A DNA stretch of 64,000 nt, from NCBI RefSeq assembly GCF_000006565.2, contig NC_031472.1:1145227-1209226 (forward strand). Reading direction: 5' to 3'. Below, one piece after another: positions 37,101 through 48,200 of the stretch. Numbering within the stretch: the stretch's first letter is position 1; every line of letters starts with the position of its first letter. The notes beneath the pieces are model-generated. The model made no database searches, was not told the origin of the DNA, and saw only the letters and a program-made list of their open reading frames with translations. The position numbers were made by a program, and so were the translations under genes. Source of the stretch: Toxoplasma gondii ME49. Taxonomy: Eukaryota; Apicomplexa; Conoidasida; Eucoccidiorida; Sarcocystidae.

Positions 37101-39793
37101 TGATGACCATGGAATTCGTCCGGGGCCTCAAGGTGACGGACACCCCAGAGGCACTCGAGCGCGAACTCGGAGTCAAGCAGGAAGATATTGCTCGGCTGGT
37201 CATGCGCGTCTTTGCCGACATGATCTTCGTCCACGGCTTTGTTCACTGCGACCCGCACCCCGGGAACCTCTTCGTGCGGGTGATGCCGGATGACGGAGAA
37301 GTGCAGGGTGAAGGAGCCTCCAGTGGGATTACGAGATACCACTCGCCCTCCGCGCGACACTTAGCCGAGTTGCCCTCTATCGCTAGGCAATTTCTTATCA
37401 TGTCGTCTGTCAAACCCGTGGCTCCTACCGAAAATATGGGTGAGTCCGGCGAGAGAAGGGACCGGGGAAAGAATGGCGAACTAGGTGATGGGGTCTCGGG
37501 GGTGCATGCAGTCCAAGGGAAGGATCGACGTCATAAAATGGAACCCAATGAGAGTCACTTTGCGATTGCTCGAGACCAGCACATAAACAGCCAGCTGAGT
37601 CCCTGCACCCTTGCCCCAAACGCGAAGAGAGGCCGAAGACGCCTGCAGCTTGTGATCATCGACCACGGGACCTATTGCAGACTGAAACCTTCGTTTCGTT
37701 CCGCATACAGCCAACTGTGGAAGGCGCTGCTTCTGAATGACATTGAAGAGGGCAGGAAGGCGTGCCGGGCTCTGGGTGCCCGCCTGGTGGTTTCGCCGGA
37801 TTGGAAACGAAGCTCGGCTCTCGCTGGAGGAAGGAGCGTCCCGGGAGAAGAGGTCAGCGGCGGACACGAATCCGGACACGCATGCGGAGATCGAGAAGCA
37901 AATGTGAGAGTGAAGGACTGGAGCGGTCTCGAAGTAAACCCAGAGAGAGAAAGCAATACAGAATGTTCTGCAGTGGCTAGCAGGAAAGGTGGACCGACCA
38001 GAAAGGAGATGCGTGCGTCGCGGACGCACCGCATTTCGTTTGAAGCCTCTGGTATAACTGTAAGGAGCCCGATTTGTGAGATGGGTCTCCCAGGCGACGA
38101 GAGCGCCCAAAGCCACTCTGATGCCTCAGGATGCAGTCAAATACATCAGCTGCCCTTTCCTCTGACGAAGGATTATACTGCTCAGCGACGCCCGAGAAAA
38201 CACAATTACATCACCAATGGAGGTGTCGCTACACCCGGGGTTCCGGACCCCGACGAGGACGCTGCGCTTGACTTGCTGTCCCTGATTCTGACTTACCGGC
38301 CACAGACTCGCCTTCTGTACACGGCATTGGGGTCTGCAATTCACGTGGAAGACAGGAAAGCTATGATTACGCAACTGCGTGGGACGTCGTTCTCCGCCGT
38401 GAACGCGTTTCTTGAAAGCCTACCTCGAGATCTCCTCTGGGTTCTGCGAATGACCAACATTCTCCGGTCTCTCAACTTACAGCTCGGTGGCTTCACGCGC
38501 TCCCGGTTCCTGGCTATGGGCGAAAGCTGCTGCCGGGGTCTCCAACTGTCGAACGAGTTGGTCGACGAAATGGAGGCAGACTGCAGACGGTTCCTGTCCG
38601 TGCGCAAGGAGGAAGCAAACGGGAGCTTGGTGCAAACAAGGAGGCGCGCAAGTGCCGAAGTAGGCGGGAACGAGTGGGGGAACGGGAAAGGGGGGAAATG
38701 GGCCGCAGAGGCGGGAGCCACGATCCACCAAGCCGAGGAAAACACTGACCTAAGAGAACGGGGAGGATCGACCTTGCCTCGGGCCGCAAGCGAGAAGGCC
38801 TCGACGGGAACCAGAGAACTGGTGCTGGGACAGAAAAACGCGGATGGAGAGGCATTCGAGAGAATCGAGGCTGTGGCGCGGACAAGAGGTCGAACGGGGA
38901 TCGAAACGAAGACACCAACGAGATCCATTGAGGAAGATAGCGGGGGCGAAGGCGCAGGAACGGGGGAAGCAAAGAACGGAGAGAAGCGAGAGGCGCCCAA
39001 GAAACCAAGAGCGTTGGACGGAGTTGCTGAGAGTACAACAGAGGGAATTGAAGAGTTAGGAGGGGCCCATTCAGAGTCAGTCCGCCAGCGGTCAGTTCCT
39101 AAGTGGTACACCTTACCTGGTGCAGAGAGTCTTAACCTTCCTCTCGCCTCCGACATGCCTTGCTTTGCCCCCACGGGCTCCGTCATGGCAGTGTGTCGAG
39201 CGCTGGACATCCTCGTGGGTCCGGTCGTGTGGCTGGCTGAGACACTAAGCGGGCGAAGCCGCCTCGGCGAGGCGAGAGACACGCACAGGGGCGAGAACCC
39301 CACGGAAATGGAAACGAGCAAAACTGTGTGGAGGGGACTGAAGGCGACAGTGCACACGAGAAGACGTGAGGCAGGTGAAGACCCCTTAGAGAAAATAGAG
39401 TCCCAGATTCTTGAGTGCAATGAAAGACAAGCTCCTACAGGAGACGGAGGAATCCATTCAGAGAAGGATTCATCCGCTTGTTCTCGACCAAATGATTTTC
39501 CTCCTCCAGTGGCATTTTCGTCTTTGTCGCCGTGGTCTGCCCGGGTGGCGAGAACTCTTTTGAAGGCTGTTCTCTCGCTGCAGCTGTGGTGGAGTCTCCA
39601 GTGTCTGCGGGTTCGACTGTGGCTTGCTGACGCCTTCCTGGCGTTAGCGGTCGCCCAGCTACCCGCTGGCGACGTGACTTTTGAGCAGGCAGGCGGGGCA
39701 ATATCTTCCGAGTCTGTATGGAACCGCCGTGTCCCCGCACTCCGACAGGACTTGAGCTCGGGAGAGGCGCGACGCTGGTTCAGAACGGAGTAG
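34118..39793 (+). CDS. ABC1/ADCK (UbiB-family) atypical kinase, giant form
   Basis: This is one uninterrupted exon; the frame opens at 34040. I favour the ATG at 34118 (MSLVHKMMLRCFRRRLSVG), which gives a basic, amphipathic, mitochondrial-type leader; the 34040 start gives 1917 residues. Counting from 34040, the ABC1 kinase core starts near residue 845. It has the family motifs in order: KLGQ, the Ala-rich loop AAASLAQVH, the lysine in VAVKVQRP (~937), ExD in QETDFRQEAYN, HCDPHPGNLF (~1069) and the metal-binding DHG in VIIDHGTYC (~1208). All key residues are present, so ATP binding is plausible. ABC1 proteins act in mitochondria and plastids, typically in coenzyme Q biosynthesis or isoprenoid-lipid handling. 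A ~130-residue insert separates HCDPHPGN from DHG, and large charged extensions lie on both sides. Typical members are 500-700 residues. Confidence 0.92.
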   Translation: MSLVHKMMLRCFRRRLSVGHTPAGVAPSLPANQPERRHEKGEEFTRFFSFPHTVGLPRCAWDVGSPPLVSCPLLETSACTYMTVRPKPRRKGRTRLSFSPSSRVSFFLPPFSRARSRIDPQSSFTAGQSDAKLPLPLCPPSALSKTSNAHSSSSSGDASWATALALAVCGCAIPEDDARDAGGVQEFPFVFSEGELEEDADPDDFWRVSAVIQSEPASARNAPEGSGRPRSPASLSFVSNATPRDITGGEAEEMGEAEKDDVEDKPEGGNKDEAEWKQTQSRGRFALQSVSEQCSCQHRPQFGEHLQRDEDPRRQRAETVVGGGHSKRGSLLAKRVLQEYRIDRHVGLERDPSLPIHRPHQNGPQPGTETPTGNRADPLDQATDPQRDAANLFTSLCVRPCVMALKGRSPSAPQAWWRQPLASSSLSSSAPAFCESATPPVLDRDREHRTTASLADYDSTYTPSAGGNQVPHSSSLVDRDGMSSEVIQPEKNGGELGDRRPKERERDKHTLSQRMTDLVLLFKTPLFMATPEDLDMREGEKGPAGLGSVTLRATQVLTRQLEELAQVTNQLVSWLRPTFPDSWTCRGALSAVDERRPTEAEGVDSYVETVFRTRAAVVRFVRSMFYLMVAAADYKLTFSRVDRVSRQLIALREERERVRERLGARETQAREANTSVASLRGLAISEAKSEKALLQKAGGDAGQSELIGINTESARDASGSLLTGGGRCALPASSLVSSTEQTLSLICETESQTTRPGGDSSNSWSASAINPYVDASSHPPRDSMATRLGELAAEIEALINTRKELLSCVHDRCARRLLHVCRCHGGLYTKLGQYVATMTHIIPAAYTEHLRTLHDDAARTPWPLVARLVATELGAPIEDVFLFFNQEAVAAASLAQVHHARLRDGREVAVKVQRPRLREQMHGDLKTVEIMMHLVSWAFPDFEFRWLLPEFRQNMRQETDFRQEAYNAMRLRWLFRHQSEVYVPWVDWERTTERVMTMEFVRGLKVTDTPEALERELGVKQEDIARLVMRVFADMIFVHGFVHCDPHPGNLFVRVMPDDGEVQGEGASSGITRYHSPSARHLAELPSIARQFLIMSSVKPVAPTENMGESGERRDRGKNGELGDGVSGVHAVQGKDRRHKMEPNESHFAIARDQHINSQLSPCTLAPNAKRGRRRLQLVIIDHGTYCRLKPSFRSAYSQLWKALLLNDIEEGRKACRALGARLVVSPDWKRSSALAGGRSVPGEEVSGGHESGHACGDREANVRVKDWSGLEVNPERESNTECSAVASRKGGPTRKEMRASRTHRISFEASGITVRSPICEMGLPGDESAQSHSDASGCSQIHQLPFPLTKDYTAQRRPRKHNYITNGGVATPGVPDPDEDAALDLLSLILTYRPQTRLLYTALGSAIHVEDRKAMITQLRGTSFSAVNAFLESLPRDLLWVLRMTNILRSLNLQLGGFTRSRFLAMGESCCRGLQLSNELVDEMEADCRRFLSVRKEEANGSLVQTRRRASAEVGGNEWGNGKGGKWAAEAGATIHQAEENTDLRERGGSTLPRAASEKASTGTRELVLGQKNADGEAFERIEAVARTRGRTGIETKTPTRSIEEDSGGEGAGTGEAKNGEKREAPKKPRALDGVAESTTEGIEELGGAHSESVRQRSVPKWYTLPGAESLNLPLASDMPCFAPTGSVMAVCRALDILVGPVVWLAETLSGRSRLGEARDTHRGENPTEMETSKTVWRGLKATVHTRRREAGEDPLEKIESQILECNERQAPTGDGGIHSEKDSSACSRPNDFPPPVAFSSLSPWSARVARTLLKAVLSLQLWWSLQCLRVRLWLADAFLALAVAQLPAGDVTFEQAGGAISSESVWNRRVPALRQDLSSGEARRWFRTE

Positions 39794-41862
39794 ACAAGGG
39801 ACAGAGAAAACGCACTCGCAAAAACGTAGGGACGCATCCTGATGAATATATCTCCAGTTCTAAGATTCAGACAGCTAAGTTCTACGCACCTTTACTGGTA
39901 ATGCCCAGCTAGTTATCTAGGGGCACGCTCGAGGCCGAGTTTTAACTTCGTATTCGCAGTGGCTTGCGATGGAAAGGTTTCGGAAGGTAGCTGAAGTTCA
40001 CTGAAAAAGAAAAGCAAGGGTGAGGAGAACGTGCAACCCCTGTCGTTGGTGGCAAGCGAAAGGGTAACGAATGAGATGCCACTCCACTCTAACGATAACA
40101 TCGCTGTGTCACACAAGGCTGCCCTTTTGTCGGTAGTCGGGGCCATGTAAAAACATGCACAATTATTGTAAGGTACCGAGGAGCGCTGAGACTGTCGCGT
40201 TGCTCGCAGTGCGTAAACCAGTGTAATGCGTGCACATATCCGCGGATGTAGATGAAGATCCGCGTGGCTACTGGGGGAAGAAGGGACAGCTTGGGAGAAA
40301 AGTGACTGTGAGAGGCTCAACGGGATTTTAGCCCTTTGATACTCTGAGAGTGTTGACAGGGACGATGTATAAATTGAGATAATTTGTACAGCTTTTGAAC
40401 CTACTTGCCGCATCAATTAGCGCTCTTGTACTGGGAGCGACTATATTCGAGACCGGAGTTGTTTTTGTCGGTTTTATTAGGGGATTCGGAGTTGGGTTAT
40501 CGCTTCAGGTTGTGTCTGTAATCGAAGTTTCACTGTAGTCGCATCGCTTCGTGAACACAATACAGAGTTGAGTTTTCTTCTTAGTAGCGGGATACCAATG
40601 TTAGTGTCCTGGTGTTCAAGCAGTTTGTATGCAGATGCTGGTTTTTTAAGTAGACGTGGGATACCGCAGTGCTGAATGCAGTTAACATGATGGCCATGAA
40701 CAACACAACAGGTCCAAGGCTTGTCAGTCGGTGGCAAGCATTCTGCTGTCGCCTAAGGTCTCACAGTTGATCGTTTTGTCCCATCACCTTGTTTGTATGT
40801 ATGATTATTTGCAATTTCGTCTGCATGTACATATACATGAGCCTACTCGGCAAGGTCTGCACTGCAACCCGCGAAGCGTCCCGACCGGCGATCCGTTTTC
40901 AAGGACGTGCTTCGCCTGTCAACCTCATCTGAGAGAGACAAATTCTGCACTAGGTCAAAGCCTAAGAGGTGCATTCGCTTGGACACATGCTAACGATTGT
41001 CTAGGTGTCCATGCCTTTCTGTATCACGGTGGAGGGAGGGACTCGAAATGTGGTCTGTGAATGGGTGATTATTTGGGTACATAATGTGATCTTTTTGATT
41101 ATTATTGGTAGTACTATTCCACAAGTAGGTCGTCCGTAGTCGACCGACAGGGTGTCCATTTTGCTATAGGATGCATGGCTATTTTATTGAATGACGAATT
41201 TATTTGTATTTGTCTGGCAGATGGACATGCATGTTTCGTGAACATACACACTCCAAAGGATTCTGGCCCACTCGCCGGTCAGCCGCTTGTGTGCATGCAA
41301 ACCTTCAATAGAATGCACAGGGATATTCACTCCAGAAAGAAAAGGTGTTCTCCCAAAGCCCAAACGCTTCCTGTTTTCGTCGGTTCCGCGACTGTTCCAC
41401 ATATTCGTATAGTCAAATGAGGAAAGCGGTGAGCTTCGAAACCGAAGACGGACAGTACGATGACAAACACTCTTTGCCTGTCACCTACGTCATACACACG
41501 GGGCTTACAGAGCCACTCCCTCGCTATCATCATTGCTTCCCGAAGCTGGCGGACGCGGCTCCTCTTATTTCTACGTGTTTCGTCTAAACATCGTCCCCTT
41601 ACACCTGAATCAAAACGTCGTTCAAGAAAGACCCGGAGTACGAAGACCGACGGACATGCACGAGCTAAGGCAAACGACAAAGAAACCAATCTCCACATCA
41701 AACAAGGAGAGACATTACTATCCTTGTCCCATCGCCTGACTCTCCTCTGTGATGTGCAGAAGAGTGGCAGACACACACAACGAGACGCTGGCAAAGGTGA
41801 ACGTACGAAGGGACAAACGCATCGGACGAAACTGGCAGCCATTTCCATGCTATTCGTATGTG

Positions 41863-41865
<3 letters not shown>

Positions 41866-41918
<53 letters not shown>
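41866..41918. repeat. (AT)n microsatellite, about 26 units
   Basis: Uninterrupted alternating AT of 53 bases. It is self-complementary and could form a hairpin or cruciform; it is likely to vary in length between strains. Confidence 0.95.
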
Positions 41919-41922
<4 letters not shown>

Positions 41923-42037
41923 TGCAGGCATAGACATGTAAACATATGCACGATGTATTGGTGAAAGCATTTAGATAAAAATGTATACGCTTACATATAT
42001 TTGTATATCTGACACCCTTACCTGCTATCTCCACACT

Positions 42038-42039
<2 letters not shown>

Positions 42040-42072
<33 letters not shown>
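42040..42072. repeat. (AT)n microsatellite, about 16 units
   Basis: A second uninterrupted AT tract 120 bases from the previous one, in the same spacer downstream of the ApiAP2 stop codon. Confidence 0.95.
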
Positions 42073-42075
<3 letters not shown>

Positions 42076-42251
42076 TACATATATGGACAGAGACAGAGAA
42101 TATGCTTGCAGGGATGCTTCAAACAGGAACACACAGATACCCACACACTTATGTATAAATACGCGTATACTGATATGACCGTGTTCAGCTAGGCAGATAC
42201 GAACATGGGCATGGATGCAACGGCAGCGGCGATATAATTAAAATTCACTGT

Positions 42252-45200
42252 TCACCCAGCCTCGAGCGGGTCCCACGAGTGAACGGTGACACCAGGCGGG
42301 CTTGGGAGATATGGCTGAGGAGTGGGACAAGTCGACAGCTGAGCTCTTTCCAGGCTTTCACGTGGCTGCCCGTCGTGGGTACGGGGAGAGAAAGTGGGAG
42401 AGAACCCTCTCCAGAACCGCGCTGACACAACAGTCGGCGATTGATCACCAACACCCGGTGATTTCGAGGATGCAACAGAAGGCGCCCACGACGACTCACC
42501 TCGACGCGGCGACTCAAATCGACGATTTCGCGAGGAAGTTCTCGCGCGCAGGAGGCGGACCGGGCGCACACGACGAAAATAGGGCGATGGGGAAACCGAC
42601 TGCCAAGACCGCTGACCCGCTGGAATGCGGAAAACGCTGGGATGGATGTCCTCCCCTCTTTCTAGACTGGCAAAAGCAGCATGCAAAGAGCTTCTGGCGT
42701 TGGGAGAAGTCCGAGAGCTGAAAGTGGACAAACGCGGCGAAGAGGAGGATAAAAATGTACCAGTGGAGGGCAGAAATGGCAAGGACTCAACCGCAGGGTC
42801 TGACTGTGGGGCACTTTCAGGTATGCCGTCAGCCGTCTTAGCAGGGGGAGAATTCCCCCTCGCTTCGGCACCTGATACAGACGCAGCAAAGAGGCGTCCT
42901 TCGACTTCTTCTCTGAACCGCTCGTGCGCTACTTGCCTCGTCCACGCTGTTCGTCGGCCACTCATCGGCGACCTCGGTAGGAAAGGTAGACTTTCGGAGG
43001 GCGACCGAGACGGAACTGACGAAGACGGGGCGGTTAGGCTGGCGATGCTCGAGACCCTGAGGCTTGGCCGAGACCCTTGCTGCGGAGAGCGACCTCGGCG
43101 GGTACGCAGAAAATACTCCGGCACAGGCGTGGAAGGCGTGGTCAGCCCGATGGCAGCCATATGAAAATTTTCCACGTCGTCTGCGGGCAATGGCGACTCG
43201 GCCGGGAAGTGCGGAGCCCACGTGGAGGTCTGGCGGGGCTGAGGTCGATGATCAAAAACTTCAGGAGCCTGAACCTGCCCCGAAAGACGCGGAAAACGCG
43301 AGGTAGCCGCAGGAGACGCAGAACGAGAGGCGAAAATAGGAGAGCTGGGGGGTAGCTGGGGCACCGTTGCACGCCTGTTTGGGGTGAGTGTCGAATCCAG
43401 GGAACGAACGTTTCCACTGCAGTTTATGCCGGATTGTGGGTTAGGGCGGAACACATCGAACGCTGATGGCAGCAAGAGGGTCCTGCCACGCTCGACAGAC
43501 GAACCTGAGGATGGCCGTGACGCGTCGCTTCGTCGCTGTTCTCCGGCAGGACGGGAGAGGAGAATATTGAACGGAGTGGGCGACTGGGCCTGCACGATTG
43601 GAAGGTTTCCAGGAGCAAGCTCGTGCTTCAACACATTCCCGTTTTCTGTATGGGATTCTCCGTTTGATCCACGGTTAGCCTCCAGAGACGGCCCCGGAGT
43701 TGAACCGTCGGCCCTCTGTCGCGTCACTCTCTTCCTCTCCATGTTTCTGTTTTGACATCCAACATTCCACCTTTCCCCTTCCCGTTTTGGGGGCCCGGCG
43801 GCAATCGCCTTTACTCCACCTGTCGACGAAGAATAAGCAATGAAAGAACCGAAGGTGGAAGCTTTGCTTGCTCTCTCTGGGGAGACAGAAGGGGATGCCT
43901 CTCGTGTTCGGGCTGTAGGGATAGTGGGACGCGGTCGCGTCCCCTCCCACCGTTGCAACGGAGCGGATACAGGAGAGGCAACACGGATTTGGTTGCCGAC
44001 CTTTCGCCGGGCTCCGCTTCGACGTCGCCCTGTCGTCCGCCGCCTACACCGTTTCTGAGGCGTCGCTCTTGTATTCTGTTCTGTTGCATCCCTGTCGACA
44101 GAAACGGAGTTCACCTGTTCGCCGACACCCCCCGGCTCCATCTCGCCATCGACTTCGTTGGGCTCTGCCTCAGAGGGTGTGAGGAACACACCCCGATTGA
44201 GAACGTCTCCCGGGGACACTAGATCTTCTAATGCTTGGCAAAGTCGCCAAGACGGTCGCCGGGGGCGCAGGCTTCTTCTGCTTCCAGGTTCCTTTCCTCT
44301 TCCTCCTTCTAACGCCTCGCGTTCTTCTTCCTCGCTCCGGGCTCGCAGAAGTGCAAGCAGAGCTGGCCTCGCGCGAAGCCCTTCTTCATCCGCGAAAGCT
44401 CCAGCTTCTACACGTTGTCCTTGCTCTACTGGGAAGTCGTCCTTTGTCCCCGAATCAGCCACTATGTCCTCGCCATACCGATCTGCTGTCGGCTCTTTGG
44501 CTGAATTCTCGTTTCTCGATTGTTGCGTCCCACTTCGCAGCTCGTCTTTCCTGTCCTCTGTCTTTTCCGGCTTCTCGTTGTCCTCTGCATTTATCGTTGC
44601 AAGTCTTGCATCTCCTCCAGGGACGAGCAAATGAGGAGGCACACCACCTTCAGCTGTGGCTCTTTGGTTTGAAAGGAGACTCGCCTGCATATTTGCGCGA
44701 AGATGTGTCTCCTGTATTGTCCGTTCTTGGTCTATTCCAATTTGTGTCGTTGTCGCGAAAGCCCCAGCAGATGATGTAGCGGATGGAGAAGCAAAAAGTG
44801 CAGCAGATGCCACCGAGACACAAAGCGACAACGACACGGATGGGTCCATCTGCATCCGGCGTCGAATTCGGCGGTCTGGCGTTGAACGACAAGGGCTGGT
44901 CAGGCGTCTTCTTCTCCCTCTTGCAGGCTGATGCGCCCCCGTCGTTTTGTGAGGAATGAAGACAGGCTTTTCCAATGTATCAGCACTGTCTTGTGGAGTT
45001 TTCTGTTTCCTGCGTTCCCGCCTCCCACGTGCTTTTTGCGGAGTCTTCGGAGCAACAGTATTCCCCGTTTGGCCTGGCGACGGCAAGTTTGCGAAGCCTG
45101 TCTTTGCGCCTTCGTCTCCCCGTTCATGTTCGTTCCATGACTGTTGCTCGCTTTTGGGTTCATCACCAACTTGCTTGGATGGGTGTTCTGCAGCTCCGGC

Positions 45201-48200
45201 GGTTCTGTCAGGAGAAGCACTCTCTTGCTCTTTCAGCTCTCCTCGTTCTCGTTCACGTTTTGCGTCCTGACTTCCTACCTGCGCTAGGAGTTGTGAAGCT
45301 CTGTCAATTCTGTCAGCAGAAGCATTATCTAGCGTGTTCATCATTTCACGTTCTTGTGCTCTTCGCCTTGCGTTACGCGTCTGAGGCCGATGGCCTGCTT
45401 CTGCTGTAGAGGTGCCAGGCGAACAGCCAGCGTCGTTTTGCGCGATCTCTTCCTTCCGTTGATCCTCACTCTCACCGGCTGTTCCTCGCCCATCACTCTG
45501 CTTATTTTCTCTTCCTTTTGCCCGTGCACCCTGCCTGTCGCGGTTAGGCGGCTTCTTTGCTGTTGGCTTAGATGCGCTTTTGGCTGTCTGTCCATCTCTT
45601 GGAGACTTCCGCACTGGACGATTCTTGCCGCCATCTGCCTTCTCAGATTCATTGCTCGTCTCGCAGAGGGGGCGTTTTCGTCGGGTTCTTCCTTCACTCC
45701 TGTTATCTTGCACGTCCTTCGGCGATTTCGCAGTTGCATGTTGTTTCTTTTTGCTTGGGCTTGAGTCTGTCTTCTCTGCTTCTTTCGACTCACCCTCGCG
45801 TTTTTTCGGGTGTTTCTCTTCACTCGCCAATGATCGGCCATGTTTGTGTGCATTCGCCCCTTCATTCTCACTACTGTCTTGTCGCCGCAAATCGGGAAGC
45901 TCTGAATGCCGACGAGCATTGCGCGACAGTGCTGCGAAAACTTGAGGCTCCCTATCGGGAACGGTATGATCGCTGGCGTTTTGACAGTTCCCGTCAGCTG
46001 ATCCCTCTTCATTGCCTGCTTCCTCTGCCTCTCCTGCTCCTGCTCTGTCAGCATCCGTGGTAAGAGTGGTATCTTGCTCACGGTCGTTGTCAACGCATAC
46101 AGCAGCCGCGAAGAGCGCTATCGTCTGATGCCGCGGTGGAAGCAGAGGGGAACGGGCCGATGTAATAAACACCCAATGTCGGTGATATGACAGCAGCGTA
46201 GACCGTCGAGTTCTGTTCACAGTCCACATGTTCAGAGTGTCTTTATATGTTCTTCTCAGCTGCCGATCAACTGGAGAATACTCATGTTTCGGGAGCAATG
46301 AAGCCAAGCATTCTTGTCCACAACCGTGGCGGTTGTCGATTACCGTCACGGCTTTACTATCGGTTGGCCCAGCTGGCTTCAGAGAGGGAGAACACCTCCG
46401 GACATCTCGAGAATCTGCCGAGTCTCCGCATGAGTTCCGATGCTGAGCGTTGGCGGTGACTTCAGCGGCAACACAGGAAACCGAAGTAACCTCTCCACCA
46501 TTTCGTCGTTTGGCTAACGGGTGGCTCCTGGGTATGCCCGCGAAAGGACTACGAGAATGGGGCCCGAATAATGTGAGGTCAAACAGCGAATTTGCTAGCT
46601 GGTATCCGCCGGAATCCAGGGTGGGGTCTGGTAGGTAAAGAGTGGTAAACGAAGAAACAGAGATGGAACAAGAAGCGACAATAGAGGCGGAAGCCTCGAT
46701 AGAAGGAGAGACCCCTACAGGGGGAGCATTAAAAGAAGATATCAAAACGACTCTTTGGATGCTCCCTCGAGCTACCGCAGTCCGACGATTTCCGTCGCAT
46801 GACTCGATAATGCTTTCGGTCGCGCTCTCGTGCCCGTCTCCGCTACCGCTGTCCACTTGCTTGAACAAATACATACCGCTTTCCTTCGTGTCGCGTGATT
46901 GAGCCTCCTCGCTGAGTCCTCCATGCGTACTATCTACAAAAGGTTCCACGCCCGTTAATGCATGTTGACTCGCACCCCATGATAACCAAGCTTGCTCGTG
47001 CCCACCTGGAGTAAGTAAGACAAGGATCTGGCCTTGACGGGAGTGACTCCGTCGACAGGTAACTCGTTGCGAAAGTTCCTCTCTTGCATCAGGTTCCTCT
47101 GTTCCTCCACATTTTTCTCCCCTTCTACTCTGGTCTGCAAATGACTCTTGGATCTTCAAAGCACAGAACCGCTTTCCCACGCCTTGGCGTAGGCATGCAG
47201 TCGTCTCGTCTGATTGATAGGCGTTCCCACTTTGTCGAAGGCACGGAGCGCCCACATCACATCGGATTTCGTCTGGAGGAAGGGTGGGAAATGCAGAGGA
47301 AACGGAGTCCTCCTCGTTTAACTCCTTACGCCCCTCGGGCGATAAATCGCACCCCTCTTCTCGCGTGCTGTCACCCGCCCTTGGGCTCTCGCCCTCATAT
47401 AATGATGGAGCAGATCGTCTTCTCTTTCTCAACAGAAGAGAGTCACAAAACACCGAGCTAATTAGACGTGATGAAACACAGGCAGAAGATGTGGGCGCGC
47501 AGATTCCCTCCTTAGTCGTTACACCCGCACTGAGGGAATGAAAAAGCAAACCGTCTCGTTCACCGGAAAGGAGTTCTCGCACGACAATTAAGCCGGGGCA
47601 CACGGCCAGCCTCCGTCTTGTGGCGGGAAGCCGGATCCATCGCTTGATTACGAAGCAAGAAGCAAGCACAAAGCACGAATTAAACTGGGACGTTGGTGAG
47701 GGCCAGGCTGCCACAGAAGGAATGCGGAGTGAAGATGGCAGCAGAGAAAAGACGATTGGGAAGAACAACCGAGAAGGGAAACTCTGAGAAGAAGTCGGCA
47801 AGGACAGAATGCGGGGCGACAGAGACAGATCCATCGAAGTTGTCGAACAGACAGTGTCGCGAACGAAGGCGCCTCGGCAGGGGGCAAACCCGCTGTTGCG
47901 AAAGCGATCCACTCCGGTTTGCCGTTCCAGCACATAGTAGGACGATCTGGAAGCGCTGCCTGTGCAAAGGGTCAGCCGAGAGGAAACAACGTCTCCTTCA
48001 GTTCGTCTCTCTTCGAGTTCTGCGTCTCCCCTCTTTTCCGACAGAGGGTCGCAGTAAATGCAACACGTGTCCCATGAGGAGTCACCGCCTGCCGTGAAAA
48101 CAGGTTCGGTCGCCGGGTCATAATCTTCTCGCTTCTCTGTTATGTTCAGCCCGACGTGCGAGGAAGAAGCGAATTGACGTGTTATCTCCATAGTCCAACG

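Larger units (their letters stand above)
39794..42251. other. Intergenic spacer with AT microsatellites
   Basis: This holds the 3' regions of the converging kinase and ApiAP2 genes. Two long (AT)n tracts lie near 41866 and 42040. Open frames over the tracts encode Tyr-Ile repeats and are artefacts. Confidence 0.55.

Noticed and set aside
36536..37360. Minus-strand open frame of 274 codons
   Set aside because: It is antisense to the most conserved part of the ABC1 kinase core, rich in His/Val/Pro typical of reverse-complement shadows.
38341..39837. Minus-strand open frame of 498 codons
   Set aside because: It lies wholly opposite the ABC1 kinase gene, is rich in Ser/Pro/Arg as expected from the antisense of GC-rich Glu/Arg/Gly codons, and has no domain or splice support.
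45341..46093. Minus-strand open frame of 250 codons inside the ApiAP2 gene
   Set aside because: It overlaps the ApiAP2 second exon on the same strand in another frame. Its Arg/Lys/Gln-rich content mirrors the basic region of the real frame.
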